A model generated the notes under the pieces. That model did not search any database. It had not been told where the DNA came from and was given only the letters and a program-made list of their open reading frames with translations. DNA of 64,000 nucleotides, from positions 112,780,376 through 112,844,375 of the forward strand of contig QVOM02000034.1 in assembly GCA_003586115.2 (NCBI GenBank), read 5' to 3'. Made by a program: the position numbers and the translations under genes. This document shows, piece after piece, positions 1 through 11,393 of the stretch (within the stretch, counting starts at the first letter, position 1; every line of letters starts with the position of its first letter). Origin of the DNA: Salvator merianae. Lineage: Eukaryota > Chordata > Lepidosauria > Squamata > Teiidae.

Positions 1-1735
1 GTTTCTCCTATTTAACTTCTTGTCTCTAACTTCTATCACTGATTATTTATTTTTGTATAGATATTTATTTTGAATAATTAAAAAAATAAAAGAATGAACA
101 AATGAATGAATGATGGGGTATAAATTTATTTCCCGTTATAATTTCTTCCATTGATATTTTTCAGTAGTTTCCTGTAGTTATTTTATTGTTACATACATTT
201 TCTTTTTCCTCTCTTTTTCCTCTCTTTTTCAGTTTATCTTGCTTCTCTGTCACATCTTTTATTGTTCCTTCAGATATCTCTTAGCGTTCTTAACTTCTGT
301 CAAACTACTCTTATTCTCTTAAAGTTTAAAATGATTTTTTTAAACTTAAAGTTCACTGATCTCATCCTACATTCCATCCTCTTTTCTTATGGCCTTTATG
401 AAATGTACTCTCTTTGGCCTCTTTTTTTCCCCCCTAACTTAGATTGTGAGACTTTATATCATTATGCTTTCTTCCAGGCTGGCCACAGAAATTGCCAAAC
501 CAATTAACTTAGCCATAGAAAAACTAGGGAAAAAAAGTGTATCTGATGTTTGGCAGATTTTCTCAAGCTTTTTGGCAACCTTGCTTTCTTCATAAGCATT
601 ATTATGGATGGAGGTGGCTTAGCTAGGGTCTTCCAAGTTCCATCAACCCCTAGCAGATTAGCAATAAAATTATGACAACGCCTGAAAGGTCAAAATTTTG
701 TTTTCCCTGATTTAACGAAGTTTCCACCATTAAAATTTTGAACTGTTTCCTTCCGAAATGACTCCCTCTCATACAGATTCTTCTGGGTCTATTCTTCACC
801 TGAAATGTCTGCACTAATTTACAATAATATTTTCCATATGTTTGCCTGTAAAATTGTCTTAGACTATGCTCAGACATCCACCGGCTTAGGGGAAGAATTT
901 GCCCAGGGTGGGTCATTTAGATGACAATTCATTCTGAAGTCCCCCTAAAGTTGCCCTGAAGGAGGACAGTGCACATTGAGTTGGATTGAAGGTACTGCTG
1001 GTGCTTGTACAGTGCAACTAGCTGTCATGGAGGGCCAAAAATCTGCCCTATCATGCACATGCTTGTAGCTTTCAAGCTGGTTTGTGGAGTGGCCATGTAG
1101 ACTTCCCCCAATCGTCATTCTGCACCAGCAGTGACCTCCTTCGATTAATCTTGGGGGATGAGTTATGTGCACTTATCAATGCACTTATCTTTCATTATTC
1201 ATGGTTTTACAAACTGAAAGAGTTGGTTATTGGTAACTGCATAAACATAATGAGTTTTCAATAAGTCTTGTTATTGCAGTGATTTGCCATTAGCCCTTGA
1301 TGTTGGTGAACAACACTTTGATGTGTTATGGAAAGATGCAATTCACAGACATCTCCACTTTATCTCTCTCCCACTACACTAGAAGCCACTGGATAAAGAT
1401 GGTGATCAGTGTGAGCCTTGTTGAGATGGGACATTATGAACATTTCCAATAGAGGACACTTCCCAAAGGTGCACCTGGAAGTGTCTGAAGCATAGTATGC
1501 AAATTTGTCAGTTTTCTTTGTACACATTAAAGGATGATGAACAAATTATCACTGGAATCTCATTTACTACTTTCCTCTTCAAAGGCAACTATTGAATAGT
1601 TTGCATCATAATAGGATGTCTTCTTCTCTTACACTTGTTCCTGGCTGCACGTGATCCATAACCTCTAACAATTTCTGCCTCCAAACTGGGACCAAAGCTG
1701 CATCCAGACATTGCTTATTTATTCCACTATATTTG
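1..1735. other. No gene recognised; AT-rich intergenic DNA
   Basis: Only short stop-rich open frames occur on both strands, and none resembles a protein family I know. The base composition is AT-rich and CpG-poor, as expected for vertebrate intergenic or intronic DNA. A small GAAT-rich tract lies near 93-112. The stretch at 940-1180 may be an old MITE copy, but I could not define its ends. Confidence 0.6.
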
Positions 1736-1745
1736 GACATTCTGG

Positions 1746-1783
1746 AATAAAGCATGGATATTCTGGAATATCCATGCTTTATT
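1746..1783. repeat. Perfect 16-bp inverted repeat (hairpin)
   Basis: The arms AATAAAGCATGGATAT (1746-1761) and ATATCCATGCTTTATT (1768-1783) are exact reverse complements separated by 6 bases. Nothing around them shows transposon ends. Confidence 0.8.
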
Positions 1784-1835
1784 TTCAAATATTCAAATAT
1801 AGCAGGAAAAGTCAGTAACATTTAGATGTAGCCCA

Positions 1836-1868
1836 AATAAAATACAATAAAATAAAATAAAATAAAAA
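1836..1868. repeat. (AAATA)n-like A-rich simple repeat
   Basis: Tandem AAATA/AATAA units follow the word CCC. Such tracts often mark the 3' tail of a LINE or SINE, but no body is recognisable upstream. Confidence 0.6.
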
Positions 1869-2412
1869 TCCTTATTGATTTAACCAACTTACCTCTTGAA
1901 GGATGGGGGAGTGAAGGAAAGGGCAAGCTTAGGTGTGGGGGAAGGGCAAGGTGACCACTGAGAGAGAAGTAACTCAATTTCTATCTTATCCCTTCTTCCT
2001 TCTATGTAAACACCATTTCACACTGAGGATATGTTTAACTTTGACCCTCTTTTCACAGTCAACCTGACTCTTGTTAAAAGATATACAGATATAAATTTAT
2101 ATTTAGATATAAATATAGATTTCTGAAAAGCGCTCAGAAATGAAAACTTAAATGAGTCCATTAATCACAAAACATAAGCATGTGATTTTGTGTGTTAACT
2201 GCACACATGCTAAACAAGGCATTTAAAAATAACAAAAACAGAGCAACAACTCTCATTATTGCACACAATGAAATATAGCTGGTTGGGGAAAAAAATATGG
2301 TTCCATATGCCCTTTCAATCACAGATGTAGGGGAGGTAACATTTTGTAGTAATTTGGGCTACAAATTCCAGCAATCCTTTGGCAAAGAACAAAAGAAACA
2401 AGATCTAATGGC

Positions 2413-2495
2413 ACATGTCATTTTATTTATTTGTTTATGAATTTCTATATTTATATTGTGGCCTTCATCAGAATGTCCCAGGGTGGGTCACAACA
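2413..2495 (-). mobile_element. L2/SINE-type 3' tail relic
   Basis: Read on the minus strand, the segment runs through 'cacCCTGGGACATTCTGATGAAGG' style sequence into 'ATATAAATAT' and AAATAA-type repeats. This matches the 3' terminal stem shared by reptilian L2 LINEs and L2-mobilised SINEs (a 'gccctgggac...ggcgg(t)atataaata' pattern). The element body is not recognisable. Confidence 0.4.
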
Positions 2496-2664
2496 TTAAA
2501 AATAAAATATAAGATATATAGAATAATCCTAAAAACATATTTAAAATGTAGCTTTCCACCCTCTTTATCTGGTGGAACAGCCATCAGAAGGCCTGGGTGA
2601 AGTCAAATAGGAGGTGAAAACAGCCTCTGTAGCCTTCCTTTCTGTATTGTGTACAAGAGTGAAC

Positions 2665-2800
2665 CAACAGGCTTCCCAAGCTTTTGGTGCAACTTTTGCC
2701 AACTGGTGCCTACCAGATATTTTGAACTAAATTTTCATCAGCTCATGTTGGTTGGGGCTGATGGAAGCCATGATTCAGGGTGCCTAGAGGATATCATTTT
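2665..2800. mobile_element. Old palindromic MITE-like fragment
   Basis: The words 'GTGCCTACCAGATATTTTGA' and 'GGGGCTGATGGAAGCC' are a degraded form of the common amniote palindromic repeat built on 'ACTACAACTCCCATCA'. It has no clean ends or target-site duplication. Confidence 0.35.
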
Positions 2801-2825
2801 GATGAAAAATGCTTCAGTGGAAGGG

Positions 2826-3091
2826 TAAAGATATGTCAAACAGGTTCAGTGATTCACAGTTTGCAGCGAACCAGATTCTTTACCAATGTTTGTATTGAAC
2901 CAAACATTTGATCCTTTGAATATCCCAATATTCAGTCACACTGAACCGGTCTCCCACTTGTGAACTCAATCTGTTTGATTGAACAGTTTGTGTTTGCTGT
3001 ACTACTGAAAAGGCTTTTTTCAATGGAAAAAATGGTATTTATTGCTTTCAGACCAGTTTGAATATACACTTTTAGTTTGTGCATATCTCTA
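2826..3091. mobile_element. Old hAT-like MITE, 266 bp
   Basis: The left end TAAAGATATGTCAAAC and the right end GTTTGTGCATATCTCTA resemble the hAT terminal consensus TAGRGATGTGCAAA. The interior repeats 'gaac/gttc' words such as CAGTTTG, GAACCA and GAACAG. The flanking 8-mers share only four positions, so the target duplication has decayed or the ends are a few bases off. Confidence 0.45.
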
Positions 3092-3981
3092 GTACAGGGA
3101 AAGAATATAATTATGAGAGATAAAGTTAAGAATGTTTCTGTATTCTGTACAGTCTTACAGTTCTAAACTATCCAGATGCCATGATATTTACAAATAAACC
3201 ATTTCAACTCATGCCAAAAGGATTCAAACAACTTTCCAAAGGAGACAAAGCAAACGTTTAAAAAAGATATTGCTTCCTCATATTTGGTAATAATCTGCAT
3301 TCCTCTGTTCTGCTTCTTGAGGCCATGCAATGTAGAAGGAAGCTAGAGCTAAATAATAAATAGAATAACCTGGAGAGCGATGTTGTCCCATGTTCAACTG
3401 TAATAAGTCATTTCCATGTATATATTTCAGGCTGACATGCCATTAAAATAAAAAATTTAATACATCGAAGCAACAAAAAGCAGTGTATTTCATTTCACAT
3501 TAAATACATCTGGGCAGCTTGTCACTCTACCATTTCAGTCTCTGGAGATGAGTGGTGAAAAAGTACACTGAGATAAAGGGCAAATTATGATAAACTTCTT
3601 GATGCTGGAACAGAGGATTTGCCACACAAGTTCAAATCCAGATTCATGCAACTTAACATTCTCAGCTTCAGAAAATGAATTCTTCCATTTCTTGTGTGGT
3701 AAATTTTGTTGCTTGGGTGTCAGTTTTGTAATAAACTGTTCAATTCTGGAAAAACATACTGTGCAGAAAAAAATACTTTTTTTTTTTTTTTTTTTAAATG
3801 TACCATTAGATTACAACTATTTTTTATTTTATTTTGAGTTGAAGTATGCCATTAGATTGCAGGAGGAAAACAATAAGGACAACTCTACCAATAAAATATA
3901 AATATGAAGAAAAAAACTAACAACACATTTATCCTTCATGGAAGAATAACCTTATATTCTAAGGCCATTCTCCCACAGAGC

Positions 3982-3985
<4 letters not shown>
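3092..3985. other. No gene recognised
   Basis: AT-rich sequence without a convincing coding frame. It contains a T homopolymer around 3778-3796. I recognised no transposon ends. Confidence 0.6.

Positions 3986-4027
<42 letters not shown>
3986..4027. repeat. (AT)n microsatellite
   Basis: A pure AT dinucleotide tract of about 42 bp, likely length-polymorphic. Confidence 0.97.
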
Positions 4028-4030
<3 letters not shown>

Positions 4031-4889
4031 GAATGATATGTCAAAATGTCATTTTTGTGAGTTTTTCTCACAAATTGGATATTTGACTCTTTACATGGAA
4101 AATACATTATATTCTCTCTAACACTTCTGCCTTGATACACAGGTAAAACAAATCTTCTGGAGAATTTTGATGCCATCTATCTGTTGTCTGAAGCTCATTT
4201 CAGAGAAATGCCTGCCTTGCTGCCTAACAGAAAACACAGAGCTCTAACCTTGGCCCTTCTTTTTAAATGATTCATTCATTCTCTTGTCCCTACCACAATA
4301 ATGTGCATCTTGAAATGTTCATTCTTGTTCTACATATTTAAAATGATCTTCTTGCTTTCCTTTATCTAGTTTTCAAAGTAATAAGACTTGTTGTGTACTT
4401 TTACTGATGGTTAAAGTCTAAGAGCAACCTCTGCATTTTTTGTTTTCAGTATTTCCTTAGTTTTAAAATACTTTTTAATTTTTTCATTTATGTTTGTTGC
4501 ATTTATAATCTGTTTTTCTCCTTTTGTTTCTATTATCTGGCCAGACATCTTAGGTTACTTTGCAATTAATAAATTGATTTATAAACCTTGTCCTTGAACC
4601 CCATGTTGGCCAACATCTTTTCATTTATCTAAACCCAAGGCATATAGTTTTCACTGTTAACTGTCATTCCTGGTGGTTACATTGACAATATTCACGGTGT
4701 TCACTTGTCTTTACTGAGAAGAGTGACTAGAAAGAGAAGAGGATAATGTTCTTGAACCTTTAATAGCTACACAGAAGAGAGAATTTCAGCTGATCCCCAC
4801 AGCATGAGTTACATTTGCTGAGATACCCTCTTCTGTGCCATTATTAAAGGTGCAGGAGCCCTGACATCTTTCCTGTCTGGGTACTCTAT
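4028..4889. other. No gene recognised
   Basis: Unassigned AT-rich sequence, without coding frames or clear transposon ends. Confidence 0.6.
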
Positions 4890-5068
4890 GGCTGTGTTCA
4901 GACATAACAAAAGGGGTGTCTCAGAGGCACCTCAGAGAGACATGTGTGGCCCTCATGTTCCCTGGCCTTCACTAATCCACCTTTTCTAGCACAGAATGTT
5001 TAGGAGAAGGGGGAGGGCCAGACTGCTATGTGCTTTGTTGCTTCACGAAATGTCTGAGTTGTCATCCC
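4890..5068 (+). mobile_element. MITE, GGCTGTG family, copy 1
   Basis: It begins with GGCTGTGTTCAGACATAACA and contains the family core 'CTAATCCACCTTTTCTAGCA' followed by a G-rich 'gggggagggccagactg' stretch. The core is shared with copies near 15.6, 21.9, 47.4, 49.7 and 53.8 kb. The right end is degraded, so its position is approximate. Confidence 0.6.
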
Positions 5069-5246
5069 AGACCTTTGTTTTGATGGCATAACAGGACTTT
5101 ATGGTGTACACAGCACACATATGAGATCACAGACAAGCGCAATGGTAGAGCTCTTCAGCTCAACAAATGAAATAGTCTCCATGACCTACTTTCTAAATAT
5201 AGCTATACTGCAGTGCTTTCCTGATATTATCCAGAATATGGAAACT

Positions 5247-5299
5247 AAGGAAGGAAGGAAGGAAGGAAGGAAGGAAGGAAGGAAGGAAGGAAGGAAGGA
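5247..5299. repeat. (GGAA)n microsatellite
   Basis: About 13 tandem GGAA units, followed by an impure A/G-rich tail to about 5335. Confidence 0.97.
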
Positions 5300-5335
5300 T
5301 AAAAAGAGAAAAGAAAGTAAAAAGAAAGAGGGGAG

Positions 5336-6787
5336 AAACTCATCAGATTTTATTCATTAGGATATTCCTCACCTTCCATCTGTGACTACACAATTGAAAA
5401 ACCAAATAGCTTTCCCCAAATCAGAATGCATTAATATCCTAATTAGTCTAGGCAGCTGGATCACATCTAGCAGGCAGGAGTGATGACCAGGGAAACAGCT
5501 TGCTCTGGGAGGTGCTGCCCTGCCTGCATGAGATGATCAGAAGGGAAGAGAAACTCCTTTACATATCAGACATAACGAACACCATGGTCACCCCTGCATA
5601 AGTTTAATCAAGTAAAGCTTCCGTTGATTAGAATACTGATTAGGACTTGCAGCCCTGTTTGCTTACCATGGCTCATCAGCCTGGAAGTGGCTTTCAGAGT
5701 TCTGACACTCTGATCCTGCCTTCCAGAGATGCAATGGATCAAACTACTACTCAGCTGTCCTCTTAGAAGATTCTTAAAATGCTTGACCCTCATTTTACCA
5801 AACTGGACTCACTGCTTTAAAGAAAGTAGTCTGGTTGGGTTCAACCACATGCAAACAATAGTTGACTTTCTGACTGTGGGGAGTAAGATAATATATAATT
5901 CTATTATTTCAGCAGAAAAGCCTTCTTTGGCTGGGAAGCCCAAATTCATTTTCTTACTTTATGCACTGCAGAGGGAAAGGACTAGGGTCACACCTGCCGG
6001 CTCCGACTTTGAGCTCTGTGCATTTCTGCTTCAAGAATACAGATGGTTTGATAATGTAATCTGTTATCTTACAAAAATGACCATATCACATGTACAGAGC
6101 ATTCATACATTGGTCTATGGATGCATAGGTGTCCATGGAGGAGGAATTTTCAAGGTTTTGACCTTGGACAATGTTTGGACATGCATATGCCTGAATTTCA
6201 GCATGTTTGGACCCAGTTGTTCAAATTTGAATTCTGCTTAGGCTTACCTCAGAGAGGCTAGACTTCAATGCCAGATGAGAAGCTTCAAGGTTTCCCCTCA
6301 GGCTTTGAAGTTCATCTGCTTTCTGAAAAACCATAACTGCTGTTCTCTCTCTTGGTATGTTTTGCACTGGTGGGGAAGGGAGGAGGTAAAGAAAATGCTT
6401 TCACCCAGCAAGGACTCTCCAGAGCTTTCCTTCTGGTCCAGGACACAGTGGAAATTCATGCCACAAAGAGGCCTGGACACACTGCAGAAGCCTTCCTGTG
6501 CTGCCACCCTTACTGTCCTACACCCCCACTTACCCATTAAAGTACAGAGCTTTCATGAAGTATGTGTTTCAGTAGGTGTGATTGTTCCCCATTTGATTAA
6601 CAATCAACTTAACATTCTGTTTACATTTGGGTGGGAGGAAAAAGAAGGAATTGCTTTTCCAAATGCCCCCATGCAGAAGAGACTTTTTGAAAGCAACAGC
6701 AAAAAAAATTCCAAATATTGTGGTTGTAGCAGTAGCTGTGCCCTTCATTGGGGCGTGGGGTAAGGGGAGGATTGGATGAATTGATGG
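5336..6787. other. No gene recognised
   Basis: This stretch holds the 170-codon open frame 5729-6241 and several shorter ones. The predicted peptides have no domain, signal or repeat I recognise. I see no transposon ends. Confidence 0.5.
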
Positions 6788-7608
6788 TAGGGGTGTGCAC
6801 GAAGTTTCGTGCCACTCAAATTTTCGTCAAATTTCGTGATTTTGTTCCCTCCGCATCGAATGCGAAGGGCAACAAAGATCACGAAATGCGAATTGCGAAG
6901 GTCCCCCAATTTTCGATGCATTTTGGGACCTTCGCAATTTGCCGCTGTCTCATTCCCCTAGGCCCGCGCTGACAGTCTAGGGGAAATGAGACACAATGAG
7001 CGGGAGAGGAGGGAAATCAACGCGCAGGAAATCCCTCCCTGCGCGTTGATTTCCCTTGTCTCCCACTGGCTGCCTGATTCGCCCTACTCTGTCAGCGCGC
7101 GCGCTGACAGAGTAGGCTGAATCAGGCAGCGAGAGGAGAGGAGGGAAATCAACGCAAAGGAAGGGAATCCCTTCCTTTCGCTGATCTCCCTCCTCTCCCA
7201 CTGGCTGAGTCAGGCGGCGAGAGGAGAGGAGGGAAATCAACGCAAAGGAAGGGAATCCCTTCCTTTCGCTGATCTCCCTCCTCTCCCGCCGGCTGAGTCA
7301 GGCGGCGAGAGGAGAGGAGGGAAATCAACGCAAAGGAAGGGAACCCCTTCCTTTAGCTGATCTCCCTCCTCTCCCGCCAGCTGAGTCAGGCAGCGAGAGG
7401 AGAGGAGGGAAATCAACGCAAAGGAAGGGAATCCCTTACTTTCGTTGATTTCCCTTGTCTCCCGCTGGCTTCCGGTCGCGGCGAAAATCTTCGCCACGAA
7501 GGTGAAGGGCTTCATTTTCGCACATATTTTTTTTGTGCGAAAACGAAGCCCCGTAGCTTCGCAGGAATGCGAAGTGAAAGGGGAAAAGTGCCTTCGTGCA
7601 CACCCCTA
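6788..7608. mobile_element. hAT-type MITE, TAGGGGTGTGCAC family, 821 bp, with internal tandem array
   Basis: Both ends read TAGGGGTGTGCACGAAG as inverted repeats, which fits the hAT terminal consensus. The flanking 8-mers ATTGATGG (6780-6787) and ACTGATAG (7609-7616) match at six of eight positions, with both differences being transitions. One subterminal arm carries 'TTTCGTGCCACTC' and the other 'GGCACTTTTCCCC'. The interior is GC- and CpG-rich and holds a tandem array. No transposase is encoded, so the copy is non-autonomous. Confidence 0.88.
7119..7450. repeat. 88-bp tandem repeat inside hAT MITE, about 4 units
   Basis: The word GAGGGAAATCAACGCAAAGG starts at 7141, 7229, 7317 and 7405, an exact 88-bp period. 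Each unit is itself a fold-back: 'gaggagagGAGGGAAATCA' is followed by 'TGATCTCCCTCCTCTC' in inverted form. The 61-kb copy of the family has only a single-unit equivalent, so the array grew within this lineage. Confidence 0.92.
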
Positions 7609-7954
7609 ACTGATAGTCTTGTAAGTTGGTACTTCTCTTGGCAAGCGCAGGAAACACATCAGGTAAATTAAGCAATTGTCTAGGCCCTTGCACCTGACTG
7701 GAATATCATGCTGACCAATCAAAGCAAGTCACATGAAATCCTGATGGGAGCAAGACAGATAGAACTACCTGGGAAATGTGTACATGCATGCAAAACAGTT
7801 GGACCATACCAGGGAAAAGGCAACAGTCAGGATTTGATGGAAGGCAACAAGACATGGAAACCCAGCAGGTTTTGACTCAGAGGATCAATCACTGTTTCTG
7901 TGTAAAACAAGCAGCCTAGCAGTTATGATCTTAACCTCACCTTCCTGTTCCTCT

Positions 7955-8110
7955 TAAGAACATAAGAGCATATGAGGAGCCCTGCTGGATTAGGCCACAG
8001 TCCATCTAGTCCAGCATTTTGTCCCACACAGTGACCCAACAATTGCTTCTGAACATTCTCATTCAGAAGACTATCTGCAAATGGCCTTTAGAGGCATCCT
8101 GCCTGTCTTT
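7955..8110 (-). mobile_element. CR1 LINE 3' end
   Basis: On the minus strand this reads '...TGCTGGACTAGATGGACTG...AATCCAGCAGGGCTC...TTATGTTCTT', the standard reptilian CR1 3' terminus with its 8-mer tail. It lies downstream of the RT fragment at 8523-8714 in the same orientation, so both may come from one CR1 copy with internal loss. Confidence 0.75.
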
Positions 8111-8276
8111 CCAGTCTGGAAGTGAATCAGGGCCATTACATGTTCCTGCCATGTTTTGGATACTTTGTCATGTTTTGGGTACTCTGAATACTTAGGGTAC
8201 TCTGTGGTTTGTTCTGTTGTATATCTTATGAATCCATAGAGTAAGTGTACAGCTTATATCTTGCATTAAGATCACC

Positions 8277-8508
8277 CCTGGGACTCAGTCACACTTAAAT
8301 TTTAATTCAGCTTCAATCCACATTTGATTGAAAGAACACATCAGCAAAGTGACTAATCATTTTCTTTCCACATTATCTAACCCAAAGGTGGATTTTATAA
8401 GTTAGATAATGCTGAAAGAAAACATCTTATTACTCCACTGATGTGTTCTCTCAGTCTGAAAGTGAACCAAAGTTGGATTAAAATGTAGATGTGGCTGGGT
8501 CCCTGGAT
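8277..8508. mobile_element. Palindromic MITE, about 232 bp
   Basis: Nearly the whole segment folds back. The left arm starts CCTGGGACTCAGTCACACTT and the right arm, reverse-complemented, starts CCAGGGACCCAGCCACATCT. Pairing continues through GAACACATCAG and ATTATCTAAC towards the centre near 8395. It sits between the CR1 3' end and the CR1 RT fragment. I could not establish a target duplication. Confidence 0.65.
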
Positions 8509-8522
8509 TCTTTTTTAAAGAC

Positions 8523-8730
8523 TCATGTTACATTTGCTACTCTGTGGTCTTCAAGCACAGAGCTTGATCTTAGAGAAAGATTATATATTTTTGCCAGAAG
8601 ATCCGCAATTTCACGTTTGGGTTCTTTAAGAACTCTTGAATGAATGCCATCTGTTCCCAGGGATTTGTTAGCTTTTAGTTTTTCAAGACACACAAGGATC
8701 TCATCCCTGTGCATAGAAGGACCATGTGCC
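8523..8730 (-). pseudogene. CR1 ORF2 reverse transcriptase fragment
   Basis: The 63-residue frame at 8523-8714 contains KSLGTDGIHSRVLKE and a 'REIADLLAKIYNLS...VLEDHRVANVT' pattern. This is the N-terminal RT block of CR1 (family form KSPGPDGIHPRVLKEL ... PEDWRVANVTPIFKKG). A stop interrupts what would be the TPIFKKG step, and the sequence then runs into the palindromic MITE. The catalytic blocks are absent, so it is non-functional. Confidence 0.8.
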
Positions 8731-9885
8731 TAGAAGGGAATCCACTTTTGAAGTGGCAGGGAGTTCCATGTCATTGCTGCACCTCCAATGTCAGCAGCCA
8801 GTCCGTGCTGTTCAACCCATTTGTGTAGGTGCAGTTGGCTGTTGGCTATGTCCAATGAAGGGAGGAAGGGGAAATTATGCAACTGTGGTGGAAGATGCAT
8901 GTCTTTACATGCAGCTATCAATTTCAAGCTTCCTACTATTTACGGACACATTGTATCTGGAATCTATAACATTGTATCCCTCCCTTTCCTGTTCTAATTT
9001 CTTCCCCTTATGTACAGCACCATAGCAAGATAGTACAGTGAATTCAGTGCTGCACTATTGGCTTCCAGATGAGTCTCCATTTCGTTGCTACACTTCACTG
9101 GTGCATAGGAAGGGCTATGGTTGTTCAGGTCCTGAAATGGAAAAAGTTTGAAATTCTGCACCAAAGTGGGGTGTACCACAACTCTTGAAGACTCATATGG
9201 TATAGGCAGCCAACCAGCAATTGTTACCCCAAGGTTGAAGAATGATAGAGGGAGGTCCCCAGGGTCATATCAATGTTGGTGCCAGCCATAAGCCAATCAT
9301 TGCCCATTTCCACAAGGTGAACTGAACTTCAGCCAGGTATGCACTTCATACCAAAATGGCTACTTATTAGCAGCTCATAACCTGAGGAAGATGAACTATT
9401 GGGCATGTTAGCCAAGCACAATAATTGACCCATGGTGGCTCACTTCAGCAACCTCATGGGGTGGTCATACAAAAAGACCATTCCCCAGACAATCATGGTT
9501 ATGTGCACATCGAGATTTGCACAGAAACCTTTTGTTTGTTTTATATGTGTAATTCTGCATTTACACATTTGTGCAAAACTGCCTTATTAAAAAAAAAAAA
9601 ATCAATTGCATTTCATTCTCTGGCCAGGCAGAGTCCAACCTATAAGAACCTGATTGACAAGTGAGGGGATGGTGTGGAGGTAGATGGTCAGGGGTAGGTA
9701 TCCACCTCCATCCCAGCATGCAAAAGCTTGAGTGATAAAAACTGATCTTATCAGAGTGCAGGGAGAGGCACTATGGTGTAAAAGGGTGGAGACATAAAAG
9801 GCACAATTTAAGGAGACTGAGGATGTGAAAAGGAAGGTGTGAGCAGCAAAGCTGAAATTGAGGATGGATTTTTCAGGTGTTGAGT
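8731..9885. other. No gene recognised
   Basis: Short overlapping frames on both strands, none recognisable. A poly-A stretch lies at about 9589-9602. Confidence 0.5.
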
Positions 9886-9889
9886 GCGA

Positions 9890-10209
9890 TCAGGGCTGGT
9901 ACATTTTGAATCTGACTTGCTAAATAACATAGATTACTTTCTTGAAGAGTGACCATGGCCTTGGACTTCAATCTTCTACCTAATTACCTAAATTTAGCTC
10001 CCAGGACCTCCTGCATAATCTTCCCAATGTCACTGGTACCTTCAGGTACCATGATCACTGATTTCTCACCAGCATTGTCTATGAAGCTATCTAGATGCCA
10101 TGTGATGTCCACAAACTTTGCACCCAGCAGGCAAGTCATAGTACAGTCAACATGCCCATCACAAATCCATCTCTTTATATTAGAAATCAAATCACTTTTA
10201 GATTTATAG
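9890..10209 (-). pseudogene. CR1 ORF1 fragment, SGNH-hydrolase-like region
   Basis: On the minus strand the peptide contains RWICDGHVDCTMTCLLGAKF, then DITWHLDSFIDNAGEKSVIM and a PEGTSDIGK segment. These align with the 'CLPGA-x-DI ... GEDPVVMVHVGTNDIGK' region of reptilian CR1 ORF1. The GTND motif is altered to GTSD and the preceding VHV to VPE. Beyond a stop the frame continues as LGRRLKSKA, which also fits. It is clearly decayed. Confidence 0.7.
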
Positions 10210-11342
10210 ACATTTATAAAGCATTTGACTCTGTTTCATACTGAATGTACTAGAAAATATGAAATTTTCATTTAATTTTTTAAATATTCTTAAACAAATC
10301 TACAGTACAACTTTTAAAATTTTAAAATACAGAAGGGTATGAAAAATCAATAAATAGAAAACATAACTAATAAAATTTGCATTCATGGGGGAAAAAAAAT
10401 TCAAACAATTTTTTATATGATCAGTCCTGTTTAGGCAGTTGGAGTTTCCCAAATTTAGTCTGGTATCAAGATACATTCAAAATCACTCAACTTTTACATT
10501 TTCAGCAATCTAAAAGGAAATGATGGGTTGATTATGAATTGACTTGCAATTGGATTCAGTAAATAAACTATGTTCAGATACAAATATAATCTAAAAAATA
10601 GTTCTAATTTATTCATGATTATAAAACTTCAAGTACGGTCAAAATTGAGAAAATATCTCCTTCCATACCCATCACTGCATATGCCATGAAAATATGTAAC
10701 CAATATAAAGCCACAATTTGATAACAGATTTTGGAATAAATGTGAGAAAAGGGGATTTTCAGGTATTAAAGATCTTTATTCTGATGAAGAAGGAACAGCT
10801 GATGAAGAGAAATTAAGAGATGCCATAGAACTCAGTAATACACTTACCCAAATGTTATCTTCATCAGCTTTAATTGCAATCCTCAGTAGACATAACACTA
10901 TATTTGAACAATCTTTACAAAAATTATTGTCAATGCCTAAAGGTCATGTCTCAATCATATGCAATATCCTAGTTTCTCAGTAATGTGATAAAGGTAGCAC
11001 ACTTAATGAATTATGGGAAACTGATATAAAAACACATACAGAAATAGAAGAATAGTGAAATATCAGAATTGACAGCTATCATTTCAATAAGACTTCACCA
11101 CTCAGAGAATCATTCCTTAAATAAATATATAGATGGTATTATACTCCTATCTTACTAGTGAAAATGTATGTACATAAATCCTGAAAATGCTAGTCAGGTT
11201 GCTAAAGTAAGGATTTTTATGTGGTAGTCATGCCCATTGATTCATGAATTTTGGAACAATTTTAACAATAAAATCAATAGAATACTGGTAACTTAATAAA
11301 TTTTACAATGGGATTGAGCATACTTCACATCTATAGAGATGA

Positions 11343-11393
<51 letters not shown>

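Noticed and set aside
5729..6241. 170-codon plus-strand open frame as a gene
   Set aside because: No recognisable domain, no splice context, and an overlapping minus-strand frame of similar quality. The length is plausible by chance in 64 kb.
7119..7450. CRISPR-like array
   Set aside because: The 88-bp units are contiguous, without unique spacers, and lie inside a eukaryotic MITE. The 144-bp and 118-bp arrays are rejected for the same reason.
6977..7693. Three overlapping minus-strand open frames as repeat-containing proteins
   Set aside because: They are readings of the 88-bp tandem MITE interior. The repeated peptide pattern follows from the DNA repeat.
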